Origin: Alphaproteobacteria bacterium
GTDB lineage: Bacteria > Pseudomonadota > Alphaproteobacteria > Sphingomonadales > Sphingomonadaceae
Direction of reading: 5' to 3'
DNA length: 32,832 nt
Assembly: GCA_028293025.1 (NCBI GenBank)
Contig: JAQGLF010000042.1
Coordinates: 1 to 32,832, forward strand
Shown: positions 9,791-16,792 of the stretch, piece by piece
Layout of the letters: the number at the start of each line of letters is the position of its first letter
Position numbering within the stretch: position 1 is the first letter of the stretch
Notes under the pieces: model-generated
The model's input: only the letters and a program-made list of their open reading frames with translations
Databases searched by the model: none
Told to the model about the DNA's origin: nothing
Translations under genes and position numbers: made by a program

Positions 9791-10090
9791 ATGCGGGGCG
9801 GTTGGGTCTACATCCTGTGCAACAAGCCGCACGGGGTGCTCTATGTCGGCGTGACCGCGGACCTCGTCCGGCGCATCGCGCAGCATCGCGCCGGGGAAGG
9901 CGCCGTGTTTGCGCGGCGGCATCACTGCACCCGCCTGGTTTATGCGGAGCCGCACGAGAGGATCGAGGAGGCGATCCGCCGGGAGAAGGCGATCAAGGCC
10001 TGGCTGCGGCTGTGGAAGCTGCAGCTCATCCAGGAGCATAATCCCGAATGGGAGGATCTGTTCGAACGCATCCAGGCGGTGGAGGGGTAA
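9791..10090 (+). CDS. Small GIY-YIG nuclease-family protein
   Basis: The 99-residue product is a stand-alone GIY-YIG domain of the UPF0213/YhbQ type. It opens MRGGWVYILCN with LYVGVT as the second strand (the GIY..YIG pair), then the expected Arg in DLVRRIAQH, the catalytic Glu in ERIEEAIRREKAIK and the ending LIQEHNPEWEDLF. These are the residues for metal-dependent DNA cleavage, although biological substrates of such short members are largely unknown. The ORF track starts at 9674, inside repeat B1; the ATG at 9791 is preferred because the domain begins there. The ribosome binding site is weak. The gene is enclosed by repeats B1 (52 nt upstream) and B2 (10 nt downstream) and points opposite to its neighbours. 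Confidence 0.9.
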   Translation: MRGGWVYILCNKPHGVLYVGVTADLVRRIAQHRAGEGAVFARRHHCTRLVYAEPHERIEEAIRREKAIKAWLRLWKLQLIQEHNPEWEDLFERIQAVEG

Positions 10091-10100
10091 GGCTCGTCGG

Positions 10101-10215
10101 CGTCATCCCAGCGAGGCTGGGATCCCAGTGAAAGAAGGCGCGAGCTATGGTGAGGGGCGCGGCTCAAACGTCCGTGCATGTCCTCGCTGGGGTCCCAGCC
10201 TTCGCTGGGACGACG
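10101..10215. repeat. Palindromic repeat family B, copy 2
   Basis: The left arm CGTCATCCCAGCGAGGCTGG and inverted right arm CCAGCCTTCGCTGGGACGACG enclose a variable core. The length of 115 bp is almost that of copy B1. It starts 10 nt after the GIY-YIG stop codon, so this gene has a B element on each side. The right inner border (GTGCATGTCCTCGCTGGGG) resembles B1 (GTGCGTGCTCTCGCTGGGG), so B1 and B2 are closer to each other than to B3. Confidence 0.9.
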
Positions 10216-10222
10216 TGCGAGG

Positions 10223-10732
10223 TCAGGCCTCGCCCTGGGTTTCGATCAAAGCCGCGGCGATCGCTTCCTGGGGGGTCTTGCCGGCCCAGAGGACGAACTG
10301 GAAGACCGGGTAGAAGCGCTCGCATTCCTCGATCGCCGTCTCGACCAAAGTCTCGGCCTGCTGGAGCGAGAGGAGGCCGCTTTCGTCGCCTTCCAGAAGG
10401 ACGGCGTGGCGGAAGAGGACGAGGCCGCTATTGCTCCACAATTCGAAATGGCCGAGCCAGAGCTGCTCGTTAACGAGGCCGATCGTCTCGTAAACCGCGG
10501 CACGCTTGTCGGCGGCGACGCGGATGTCGGGGAGCGCCAGGAACTGGAGGACATGGTCCTCGTCCCGCCATACCGCGCGAAGCTCGTATTGCGCCCAGCT
10601 GCCCTGGAAGTTGGCGACGATCTCTTCGTCCCCGCCCCGTTCATAGGACCAGTTATGAGCGCTGAAATAATGTTCGAGCATGTCGATGGGAGCACTCGTC
10701 TCCCGCTCCAGCTCGTACTCGTCGACGTTCAT
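10223..10732 (-). CDS. YbjN domain-containing protein
   Basis: The 169-residue acidic product matches the YbjN family, whose fold resembles type III secretion chaperones. Characteristic parts are PIDMLEHYFSAHNWSYER, a beta section GSWAQYELRAVWRDEDHVLQF, and the helical VNEQLWLGHFELWSNSGLVLFRHAVLL followed by a Trp-containing C-terminus. There is no signal or membrane segment. In Alphaproteobacteria this family is usually a cytoplasmic protein of unknown role, with regulation of motility and stress proposed in E. coli. The downstream side abuts repeat B2. A hairpin lies in the 98-nt gap to ubiK. Confidence 0.85.
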   Translation of the reverse strand: MNVDEYELERETSAPIDMLEHYFSAHNWSYERGGDEEIVANFQGSWAQYELRAVWRDEDHVLQFLALPDIRVAADKRAAVYETIGLVNEQLWLGHFELWSNSGLVLFRHAVLLEGDESGLLSLQQAETLVETAIEECERFYPVFQFVLWAGKTPQEAIAAALIETQGEA

Positions 10733-10770
10733 CTCGCGTCCCCGGCCCGCGTTTGTTCACGGGCGAATCT

Positions 10771-10807
10771 GCCCGGCGCTCCCCTAAAGCGCAAGGGGAG
10801 CGCGGGC
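10771..10807. other. Strong hairpin between ubiK and ybjN-like genes
   Basis: GCGCTCCCC-(10 nt)-GGGGAGCGC is a perfect 9-bp inverted repeat, and with one bulged base the stem extends to GCCC/GGGC on the outside. It lies downstream of the ubiK-like gene and upstream of the YbjN gene, both on the minus strand. No T-run follows on either strand, so it is not a typical intrinsic terminator. It may act in Rho-type termination, mRNA 3'-end protection or protein binding. Confidence 0.55.
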
Positions 10808-10830
10808 CAGCACATACATTATGTTGTGGA

Positions 10831-11130
10831 TTACACGCCCGGCGGCGACGAAGTTGTGGATTTCTTCGGCTTTCCGGCGCCGCCGGCCGCCGCAGCCGCC
10901 TCGAGCGCGTCGAGCCGGACCTTCAGCGCATGATTCTCCTCGCGGGCGGCGACGGCGATCGCCTTCACCGCCTCGAACTCGTCGCGGCTGATCATGTCGA
11001 GGCCGCCGATCCATTCGCGCATCCGCTCGCGAAAGGCGCCTTCGGCCTCGCGGGTCATGCCGGCGAGCGTGCCGGTAGCGCCGTTCATCACCTTGACGAA
11101 ATCGTCGAACAGGCGGTTTTCGGACTGCAT
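10831..11130 (-). CDS. ubiK: UbiK-family accessory factor (BMFP domain)
   Basis: The 99-residue product has the membrane-fusogenic BMFP layout: an amphipathic N-terminal helix (NRLFDDFVKVMNGATGTLAGM), a linker and a C-terminal coiled coil (REENHALKVRLDALEA), then a short basic tail GKPKKSTTSSPPGV. UbiK of E. coli helps the aerobic ubiquinone-synthesis complex by trimerising and binding lipids; that role here is by family. An AGGAGG ribosome binding site precedes the ATG at 11130. It follows tspO after 21 nt on the same strand, so the two are probably co-transcribed. Confidence 0.8.
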   Translation of the reverse strand: MQSENRLFDDFVKVMNGATGTLAGMTREAEGAFRERMREWIGGLDMISRDEFEAVKAIAVAAREENHALKVRLDALEAAAAAGGAGKPKKSTTSSPPGV

Positions 11131-11151
11131 GATCGTCCTCCTGGGATAGGT

Positions 11152-11703
11152 TCAGAGCGGGATATCGGTGCCCGAGGCGGGCGCCGCAAGCTCCGCGTCC
11201 GGATTGAGCGTGCAGATCGCGTGATTGAGCGCGCCGGCGAAGAGCAGCCAGGCGAGATAGGGCAGCATCAGCAGGCCCGCGACGCGGCGGATGCGCGAGA
11301 AGAGAAAGGCGGCGGCCGCGGCCAGCGCAAACATCGCGACGATCACCCAGAAAGCGAGGCTCGCCTTGTGCGCGGCGAAGAAAAGCGGCGACCAGGCGTA
11401 ATTGAGCGCGAGCTGGGGGAAGAAGAGGCCCAGCGCCAGCGGCCGGCCGCGCGCGCCGCGAGCGTGAAGGATGAGGGCCAGCGCCAGGCCGAGGCCGATG
11501 TAGAGGAGCGTCCAGGCGACCGGAAAGACCCAGGCGGGCGGCATGAAGGCGGGCTTGCGCAACGCGGCGAACCAGCCATTGGCATAGCCCGAATTGGAGG
11601 CGACGCCTGAAAGGGTCCCGAGCAGCAGGACCGACGGCACCGTCACCAGCGCCCAGCGCAGATAGGACATGCGCAATTGCGCGCGGGAGGCAATCGCCGT
11701 CAT
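11152..11703 (-). CDS. tspO: TspO/MBR family tryptophan-rich sensory protein
   Basis: This is a five-helix membrane protein of the TspO/translocator family, which binds porphyrins and in Rhodobacter modulates photopigment and stress responses. Recognisable parts are NGWFAALRKPAFMPPAWVFPVAWTLLYIGLG, then LALNYAWSPLFFAAHKASLAFWVIV and PYLAWLLFAGALNHAI, the usual Trp- and Pro-rich pattern. Start choice is uncertain: the ORF track uses a TTG at 11727; ATGs exist at 11703 (MTAIASRAQL) and 11670 (MSYLRWAL). None has a good ribosome binding site; 11703 is given, and 11670 would give a length closer to the family. It lies between tlyA (33 nt upstream) and ubiK. Confidence 0.88.
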   Translation of the reverse strand: MTAIASRAQLRMSYLRWALVTVPSVLLLGTLSGVASNSGYANGWFAALRKPAFMPPAWVFPVAWTLLYIGLGLALALILHARGARGRPLALGLFFPQLALNYAWSPLFFAAHKASLAFWVIVAMFALAAAAAFLFSRIRRVAGLLMLPYLAWLLFAGALNHAICTLNPDAELAAPASGTDIPL

Positions 11704-11736
11704 CCCCGGCGCGCTACCCGTGCGCAAGGGGGCGGA

Positions 11737-12468
11737 TCAAGCCTTTCGCGCGGCGAGCAGGAACTCGACATTGCCTTCGGGACCGGTGATCGGGCTTTGC
11801 ACCACGCCCTCGACCGTCCAGCCGCGCGAGGCGATCCAGGCGGCGGCAGCTTCGCAGACGCGGGCGTGGACGGTCGGATCGCGGACGACGCCGCCTTTGC
11901 CGATCTCGCTTCGCCCGGCCTCGAATTGCGGCTTGATCAGGGCGACGAGGCGGCCGCCGGGCCTGGCGAAATCCAGCGCCTTGTCGAGCACCTTGGCGAG
12001 CGAGATGAAGCTCGCGTCGCAGACCAGGATGTCGACCGGTTCGGTGACGATCGCGTCGGTGAGATAACGCGCATTGGTCTGTTCGTGGACGATCACGCGC
12101 GGATCCTGGCGCAGCTTCCAGGCGAGCTGGTTGGTGCCGACGTCCACCGCGAACACTTTCGCGGCCCCCCGCTGGAGCAGGACATCGGTGAAGCCGCCGG
12201 TGGAGGAGCCGATGTCGAGCGCCACCGCCCCGGCGACGTCCCAGCCGAAATGATCGAGCGCATGAGCGAGCTTCACGCCGCCCCGCGACACGAAGGGATG
12301 CTCCCGCCCGCGCACCTCGAGCGCCGCGTCTCCGGCCAGCCCCTGCCCCGCTTTTTCGATCCTGCGCTCGCCCGAAAAGACCAGGCCGGCGAGGATCAAA
12401 GCCTGCGCCTTCGCCCGACTCTCCGCGAGCCCGCGATCGACGAGCAATTGATCGGCGCGCGCTTTCAT
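11737..12468 (-). CDS. tlyA: TlyA-family rRNA 2'-O-methyltransferase
   Basis: TlyA methylates ribose 2'-OH groups in rRNA (C1920 of 23S and, in some species, C1409 of 16S), which affects capreomycin sensitivity. The 243-residue product has an N-terminal S4 RNA-binding domain (RADQLLVDRGLAESRAKAQALILAGLV) and an FtsJ-type methyltransferase domain: VSRGGVKL with the first catalytic Lys, SAM motif LDIGSSTGGFTDVLLQRGA, CDASFISL, IKPQFEAG and the terminal EFLLAARK. This supplies the K-D-K-E tetrad. Its ATG overlaps the stop of the GxxExxY gene by 4 nt (ATGA). The old name haemolysin is misleading. Confidence 0.93.
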   Translation of the reverse strand: MKARADQLLVDRGLAESRAKAQALILAGLVFSGERRIEKAGQGLAGDAALEVRGREHPFVSRGGVKLAHALDHFGWDVAGAVALDIGSSTGGFTDVLLQRGAAKVFAVDVGTNQLAWKLRQDPRVIVHEQTNARYLTDAIVTEPVDILVCDASFISLAKVLDKALDFARPGGRLVALIKPQFEAGRSEIGKGGVVRDPTVHARVCEAAAAWIASRGWTVEGVVQSPITGPEGNVEFLLAARKA

Positions 12469-12911
12469 TCTGATGGAGGCGTCGCTTCGATCAGGGAAGA
12501 TCGGTTCACGCGAAGGCGCGAAGACGCGAAGCGGTGATCGTTCACGACACGCTTGAGACCTTCGCGGAAGGTTTCGCCGCCGAAGTTCATGAGCAGCCCC
12601 AAGGGCTGCCTGGCGAGGCGCAAATAGGTCTGGAGCTGGCGGCCATGGACCGGCGCGAGTCGATCGACCGATTTGATCTCGATGATCAATCGTCCTTCGA
12701 CGAGCAGATCTGCGCGGAAGCCCTCTCCAAGGACCATGCCGTCAAACTCTATGGGGATCGGCTTCTGCCGCTCAACGGCCAGTCCACGACGAACCAGGCT
12801 CGCCGCCATGACCGCTTCATAGACGGATTCGAGAAGGCCCGGTCCAAGCTCCTTGTGGAGCTTTAAACCGCAATCGATCGCAATGCTGGCAAGCTCCTCG
12901 ACATCCATCAT
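12465..12911 (-). CDS. GxxExxY protein (PD-(D/E)XK nuclease-like)
   Basis: The 148-residue product has the defining GLLESVY (G-x-x-E-x-x-Y) near residue 25 and the nuclease-like core RADLLVEGRLIIEIKSVDRL, in which D..EIK fits the PD-(D/E)XK pattern, followed by HGRQLQTYLRL and LGLLMNFG. The family's biochemical role is unknown. The ATG at 12911 (with a second at 12908) is preceded by GAAGGGG; the longer ORF to 13010 only adds residues encoded by the flanking repeat. The last about 20 residues (HRFASSRLRVNRSSLIEA...) are encoded by the left repeat arm and the tlyA leader, so the C-terminus is probably accidental. A 4-nt overlap couples it to tlyA. Confidence 0.88.
   Translation of the reverse strand: MMDVEELASIAIDCGLKLHKELGPGLLESVYEAVMAASLVRRGLAVERQKPIPIEFDGMVLGEGFRADLLVEGRLIIEIKSVDRLAPVHGRQLQTYLRLARQPLGLLMNFGGETFREGLKRVVNDHRFASSRLRVNRSSLIEATPPSE
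12503..12523 (+). repeat. 21-bp inverted repeat flanking the GxxExxY gene, left arm
   Basis: GGTTCACGCGAAGGCGCGAAG occurs here on the plus strand and is repeated perfectly on the minus strand at 12920-12940. The left copy goes on into a third octamer, so it reads ACGCGAAG-GCGCGAAG-ACGCGAAG. It lies within the 3' end of the GxxExxY reading frame. Confidence 0.95.
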
Positions 12912-12919
12912 CGCGGCCC

Positions 12920-12940
12920 CTTCGCGCCTTCGCGTGAACC
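12920..12940 (-). repeat. 21-bp inverted repeat flanking the GxxExxY gene, right arm
   Basis: This is the perfect reverse complement of 12503-12523. It lies 9 nt before the chosen GxxExxY start and supplies part of its ribosome binding site (GAAGGGG). Outside both arms the similarity continues with an AAGAT next to the repeat, allowing one base of difference. Confidence 0.95.
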
Positions 12941-12988
12941 ATCTTAAGCGAGGACCCACGCAGCGCGCGAGGAAATTGGAGCCAGCAG

Positions 12989-13033
12989 ATGCAGTTTCTG
13001 CATTTGTCATTGTCTATCTTTGCAGTTGAGAAT
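12989..13033 (+). promoter_or_regulatory. Palindrome and promoter upstream of the microprotein gene
   Basis: ATGCAG-TTT-CTGCAT (12989-13003) is a perfect 6-bp palindrome directly next to TTGTCA (13004-13009), which is 18 nt from GAGAAT (13028-13033). The -35 matches the consensus at 5 of 6 and the -10 at 4 of 6. The palindrome could be an activator or repressor site. The transcript would start about 60 nt before the small ORF at 13100. Confidence 0.4.
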
Positions 13034-13099
13034 AGCTGCGGCCGCCCTAAATGAGCGTTGCGGAAGCGAAACGGCTCCCGCTGATGTGAAGGAAATGAA

Positions 13100-13180
13100 A
13101 TGCGTATGTTCGAGACAGCGGCGGCCGGCATGGTCGCGCTCGCCGCTCAGATGCTCGTCGTCGCGATCGTCCTGATGTAA
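13100..13180 (+). CDS. 26-residue hydrophobic microprotein
   Basis: The ORF reads MRMFETAAAGMVALAAQMLV and goes on to a TAA at 13178. After a short polar start it is a single hydrophobic segment of about 20 residues, which would make one membrane helix. It is too short for the ORF track. Three things support it: AAGGAA at good spacing before the ATG, a promoter-like sequence upstream, and a strong intrinsic terminator 30 nt after the stop. No family is recognised. It could be a small inner-membrane protein or the toxin of a small-RNA-controlled pair; it has no basic tail. A non-coding RNA in this interval is the main alternative. Confidence 0.5.
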   Translation: MRMFETAAAGMVALAAQMLVVAIVLM

Positions 13181-13209
13181 CGGCGTCGCCACGCGACGAA
13201 GCACTGCAA

Positions 13210-13234
13210 GCCGCCGGCCATCCCGGCGGCTTTT
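13210..13234 (+). terminator. Intrinsic terminator after the microprotein ORF
   Basis: GCCGCCGG-CCATC-CCGGCGGC is a perfect 8-bp GC stem followed by TTTTGCATTTTGG. It lies 30 nt past the 26-codon ORF and is oriented to end a plus-strand transcript. Confidence 0.8.
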
Positions 13235-13248
13235 GCATTTTGGGCTTT

Positions 13249-13336
13249 CGTCATTGCGAGGGGAGCGTGCAATCCAGTGCTGATCCTGGATCAAATGCTC
13301 GCTGGATTGCCGCGTCGCTACGCTCCTCGCAATGAC
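13249..13336. repeat. Palindromic repeat family A, copy 2
   Basis: CGTCATTGCGAGGGGAGCGTGCAATCCAG and the inverted CTGGATTGCCGCGTCGCTACGCTCCTCGCAATGAC enclose a short variable core. The 88-bp element lies between the microprotein terminator and the 3' end of dxs. Confidence 0.92.
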
Positions 13337-13357
13337 TGGAGTAGTCCGCTCCGTAGC

Positions 13358-15283
13358 TCAGGCCCGCGCCCCCTCCACGACCCCCGCGCTATTGTGCCGC
13401 AAGGCTTTCAGGACGGTTTCGACGATCCCGTCGGCGTCCAGGCCGGCATCCGCATATTGGCGCTCGGGCTTGTCCTGGTCCTGGAAATGGTCGGGCAGGC
13501 GCATGGTCCTGAGCTTGAGGCCGGCGTCGATCAGGCCGAGGTCGCTCGCCAAAGTGAGGACATGGGCGCCGAGGCCGCCGATCGAGGCTTCCTCGACCGT
13601 GACCGCGACTTCGTGGCTGGTGAGCAGGCGGCGGATCAAGGCCTCGTCGAGCGGCTTGGCGAAGCGGAGGTCGGCGACCGTCGTCGAAAGACCCCTCCCC
13701 TCCAGCGCCTCTGCGGCCTTCAGCGCTTCCTCGAGCCTGGTGCCGAGGGAGAGGATCGCCACCTTCTTGCCGTCGCGGACGATCCGGCCCTTGCCGATCT
13801 CGAGCCGCTCGGGCGTCGCGGGAAGCGGCACGCCGGTGCCGTTGCCGCGGGGGTAGCGGACCGCGATCGGGCCGCTGTCATGCAGCGCCATGGTGTGGAC
13901 CATGTGGACGAGCTCGGCCTCGTCGGCCGCCGCCATCAATGTGAAATTGGGCAGGGTGCCGAGATAGGCGAGGTCGAAGCTGCCGGCATGGGTGGCGCCG
14001 TCGGCGCCGACCAGCCCGGCCCGGTCCATGGCGAAGCGGACCGGCAAATTCTGGATGGCGACGTCGTGGACGACCTGGTCGTAGGCGCGCTGGAGGAAGG
14101 TCGAGTAAATGGCGCAGAACGGCCGGTAGCCCTGGGCGGCGAGACCGGCGGCGAAGGTCACGGCATGCTGCTCGGCGATGCCGACGTCGAACATCCGCTC
14201 GGGGAACAAGGCGCCGAACCGGTCGAGGCCGGTGCCGGACGGCATCGCCGCGGTGATCGCAACCACCTTCTCGTCGCGCTCCGCCTCCGCGACCAGCGCC
14301 TGCGCGAAGACGGCCGTGTAGCTCGGCGGCCCCGGCTCGCTCTTCGCCTGGACGCCGGAGACAACGTCGAACTTCTGGACGCCGTGATATTTGTCGGCCG
14401 CCGCCTCGGCCGGGCCATAGCCCTTGCCCTTCTTGGTAACGACATGGACCAGCATCGGCCCCTCGTCGGCATCGCGGACATTTTCGAGGATCTTGACCAG
14501 CCGCTCGACATTATGGCCGTCGACCGGGCCGACATAATAGAAGCCCAGCTCCTCGAACAGGGTGCCGCCGGTGGCGAGGCCGCGGCCGAACTCCTCCATC
14601 TTGCGGGCGAGGTTGTGGAGCCGGTTCGGCAGCTTGCGGGCGAAACGCTGGGCGAGGTGGCGCAGGGTCAGATATTTGGGCGAGGAGACCAGGCGGGCGA
14701 GATAATGGGAAAGGCCGCCGACGGGCGGCGCGATCGACATGTCGTTGTCGTTCAGAATCACGATCAGCCGGTTGCCGGCCGCTTCGGCATTGTTCATCGC
14801 CTCATAGGCCATGCCGGCCGACATGGCGCCGTCGCCGATCACCGCGATCGCCTTGCCCGGCGTGCCGGCAAGCTTGTTGGCGACGGCGAAGCCGAGCGCC
14901 GCCGAGATCGAGGTCGAGCTGTGGGCGGCGCCGAACGGGTCGTATTCGCTCTCCGCACGGCGGGTGAAGCCGGAAAGGCCGCCGCCCTGGCGCAGGGTGC
15001 GGATGCGGTCGCGCCGGCCGGTCAGGATCTTGTGCGGATAGGCCTGGTGGCCGACGTCCCAGATCAGCCGGTCCGCCGGCGTGTCGAAGACGTAGTGGAG
15101 CGCGACGGTGAGCTCGACGACGCCGAGCCCGGCGCCGAGATGGCCGCCGGTCGTCGACACGGCCGAGATCGTCTCGGCGCGGAGCTCGTCGGCGAGCTGG
15201 CGCAGCCGGCCGGGATCGAGCCGGCGCAGATCGGCGGGGGTCGAAACCTGGTCGAGGAGGGGCGTCTCGGGGCGGTCGGTCAT
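13358..15283 (-). CDS. dxs: 1-deoxy-D-xylulose-5-phosphate synthase
   Basis: DXS condenses pyruvate with glyceraldehyde 3-phosphate using thiamine diphosphate, the first step of the MEP isoprenoid pathway (carotenoids, quinones, undecaprenol). The 641-residue product is full length. It shows [38 protein letters not shown], the TPP site [35 protein letters not shown] and the C-terminal transketolase segment [15 protein letters not shown]. The ATG at 15283 gives the expected N-terminus, although no clear ribosome binding site is seen. It stands apart from other isoprenoid genes here. Confidence 0.97.
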   Translation of the reverse strand: MTDRPETPLLDQVSTPADLRRLDPGRLRQLADELRAETISAVSTTGGHLGAGLGVVELTVALHYVFDTPADRLIWDVGHQAYPHKILTGRRDRIRTLRQGGGLSGFTRRAESEYDPFGAAHSSTSISAALGFAVANKLAGTPGKAIAVIGDGAMSAGMAYEAMNNAEAAGNRLIVILNDNDMSIAPPVGGLSHYLARLVSSPKYLTLRHLAQRFARKLPNRLHNLARKMEEFGRGLATGGTLFEELGFYYVGPVDGHNVERLVKILENVRDADEGPMLVHVVTKKGKGYGPAEAAADKYHGVQKFDVVSGVQAKSEPGPPSYTAVFAQALVAEAERDEKVVAITAAMPSGTGLDRFGALFPERMFDVGIAEQHAVTFAAGLAAQGYRPFCAIYSTFLQRAYDQVVHDVAIQNLPVRFAMDRAGLVGADGATHAGSFDLAYLGTLPNFTLMAAADEAELVHMVHTMALHDSGPIAVRYPRGNGTGVPLPATPERLEIGKGRIVRDGKKVAILSLGTRLEEALKAAEALEGRGLSTTVADLRFAKPLDEALIRRLLTSHEVAVTVEEASIGGLGAHVLTLASDLGLIDAGLKLRTMRLPDHFQDQDKPERQYADAGLDADGIVETVLKALRHNSAGVVEGARA

Positions 15284-15389
15284 CGGGGCTGATATGATCC
15301 TTGTCGGCCCCGCGAGCTAGTGAAAAGCGCCCATTTTGTCGAATGTTGATGCTGTGCAGGCGGGGTGCAGCACCGGCGCGCCGCGCCTT

Positions 15390-16040
15390 CTATCGCAGCC
15401 CGGCCCGCCGCAGCCATTTCGGAAGCACGATGCGGCGGAGAAGCACCAGCAGGACGGCGAGCGGCAGCATCACCGTTGCCAGTCGATCCGGCGGGATCAG
15501 CAGGACCGGCAGGAACAGCAGCGGCAAAGCGGCCGCGGCGGCAAAGCGGACCCATTTCTCGCTGCGGCTCACGCCCGGCAGCATCAGGCCCGGACGAAAG
15601 GCAGCATAGCCCCACATCAGGGTGTTGAGCAGGCCGCAGGCGAACATGGTCAGGCCGTAGAGGCTGAGGCGGGCCTCGCCGCCCGACTCCAGATAGACGG
15701 TGCGGATCATCGCCGGGATGAGCGCGATCAGGCACAGCATCGCCAGCGTCAGGATGGTCAGCGGCAGGTCGACCCTGCGCAGCCGCGCGAACAGATTGCG
15801 GTTGCTGATCCAGAAGATGCCGGCGATCACGAAGCTCAGGAAATAGACCAGGAGGCTGCGCCGGCCGGCGACGATCAGCTCGATCAGGCCGCCGCGGGTC
15901 GGCAGGCGGACGTCGAGCGCCGCCAAAGTGGTCGCGATCGCGAAGATGCCGTCCGACAGCATGATCAGCCGGTCGTAGGAATGGCGGCGGACATGCTCGT
16001 CCACCCCTTCGATCGTGGCGAGGGATTCGGGTTCGCTCAT
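15390..16040 (-). CDS. TMEM175 (DUF1211) family potassium-channel-like membrane protein
   Basis: The family forms potassium-leak channels; bacterial members have one six-helix repeat. The first helix motif RLIMLSDGIFAIATTLAALDVRLP is the family hallmark (usually R..aFSDGVFAIA.TLL), followed by LIVAGRRSLLVYFLSFVIAGIFWISNRNLF and four more hydrophobic segments up to LLVLLRRIVLPKWLRR. The ATG at 16040 (MSEPESLATIEG) gives 216 residues; the ORF track uses a GTG 13 codons upstream, and neither start has a good ribosome binding site. Channel activity is inferred from the family only. Confidence 0.85.
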   Translation of the reverse strand: MSEPESLATIEGVDEHVRRHSYDRLIMLSDGIFAIATTLAALDVRLPTRGGLIELIVAGRRSLLVYFLSFVIAGIFWISNRNLFARLRRVDLPLTILTLAMLCLIALIPAMIRTVYLESGGEARLSLYGLTMFACGLLNTLMWGYAAFRPGLMLPGVSRSEKWVRFAAAAALPLLFLPVLLIPPDRLATVMLPLAVLLVLLRRIVLPKWLRRAGLR

Positions 16041-16107
16041 CGGGAGGGTGCGGCGGTCATGGTGCGCCGTTATGCGCACGCCTGAAGGAGCCGGCTAGTA
16101 CAAAACC

Positions 16108-16219
16108 CGTCATCCCGGCGGAGGCCGGGATCCCAGTGGAGATACGCAGGAACGTATGTGCAGCATCTGCCCAACTTCCGCGGCAAATCTCCCTGGGATC
16201 CCGGCCTCCGCCGGGATGA
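16108..16219. repeat. Palindromic repeat family B, copy 3
   Basis: CGTCATCCCGGCGGAGGCCGGGATCCCAGTGGAGA and the inverted TCTCCCTGGGATCCCGGCCTCCGCCGGGATGA enclose a variable core of about 45 nt that holds its own ACG..CGT dyad. The 112-bp element lies between the zur-like gene's 3' end and the TMEM175 gene. Unlike B1 and B2, no nuclease gene is adjacent. Confidence 0.92.
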
Positions 16220-16250
16220 AGGGTACTGCACGGCCTCTACCGGCAGACCC

Positions 16251-16733
16251 TCAATCCTTGCGGCAATCCTCGCAGGTGCCGCGGACCTCGATCACCGGGC
16301 GGTCGGGGGAGAAGCCGGCCTGTTTCGCCGCGTCGCGGACGCCGCCCGCCAGCTTGTCGTCGTCGAGATGGGTGGTCTGGCCACAATTGTCGCAGATCAG
16401 GAAGATGCAGTCGTGGAGGCAGGCCGGGTGATCGTTGGCGACATAGGCGTTGGCGCTTTCGACCCGCCGGGCGACGTTGGCGTTCACGAACAGGTCGAGG
16501 ATCCGGTAGACGCTGTTGGCGGCGACGCGGCGGCCCTGGTCCTTCGAGACCTTGTCGGCGATGTCGTAAGCGGAAGCGGGGCGGTCGAAGCTCGCCAGCG
16601 CCTCGAAGACGGCGGCGCGCATCTGCGTCCACTGCTCGCCCGAAGCCTCCATCGTCGTACGCGCCGCGCCGGCGAGCGAGCCGCCCTCCTCGCGATCGTG
16701 ATGATGCCGCGCGTGATGCTGGTGATCGGCCAT
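16251..16733 (-). CDS. zur: Fur-family regulator, probably Zur
   Basis: The 160-residue product is a Fur-superfamily metal-sensing repressor. It has a winged-helix domain (MRAAVFEALASFDRPASAYDIADKV..RRVAANSVYRILDLFVNANVARRVES) and a dimerisation domain with HDCIFLICDNCGQTTHLDDD and CEDCRKD, whose two CxxC pairs form the structural Zn site. The N-terminus is His-rich (ADHQHHARHHHDRE), which suits a zinc sensor. Zur rather than Fur is inferred from that, from the CxxC layout and from the gene upstream: a merC-like membrane protein whose promoter holds a Zur-like palindrome. It follows that gene after 59 nt, so it is likely autoregulated through the same site. Confidence 0.82.
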   Translation of the reverse strand: MADHQHHARHHHDREEGGSLAGAARTTMEASGEQWTQMRAAVFEALASFDRPASAYDIADKVSKDQGRRVAANSVYRILDLFVNANVARRVESANAYVANDHPACLHDCIFLICDNCGQTTHLDDDKLAGGVRDAAKQAGFSPDRPVIEVRGTCEDCRKD

Positions 16734-16792
16734 GAAACGAATTTAGGCGTTCGACGGGGCTGCGGCAAGCGCCCGCCCCGGATGAATGCGCT

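Noticed and set aside
9617-10313. Several ORFs with LSLGSQP / SLRWDD-type peptides around the GIY-YIG gene
   Set aside because: These peptides are translations of the family B repeat arms and occur in all frames around them.
12465-12940. CRISPR array or insertion sequence
   Set aside because: There are just two inverted copies of a 21-mer, no regularly spaced direct repeats, no transposase and no evident target-site duplication.
13277-15292. 671-codon ORF antisense to dxs
   Set aside because: Shadow of dxs, without recognisable domains.
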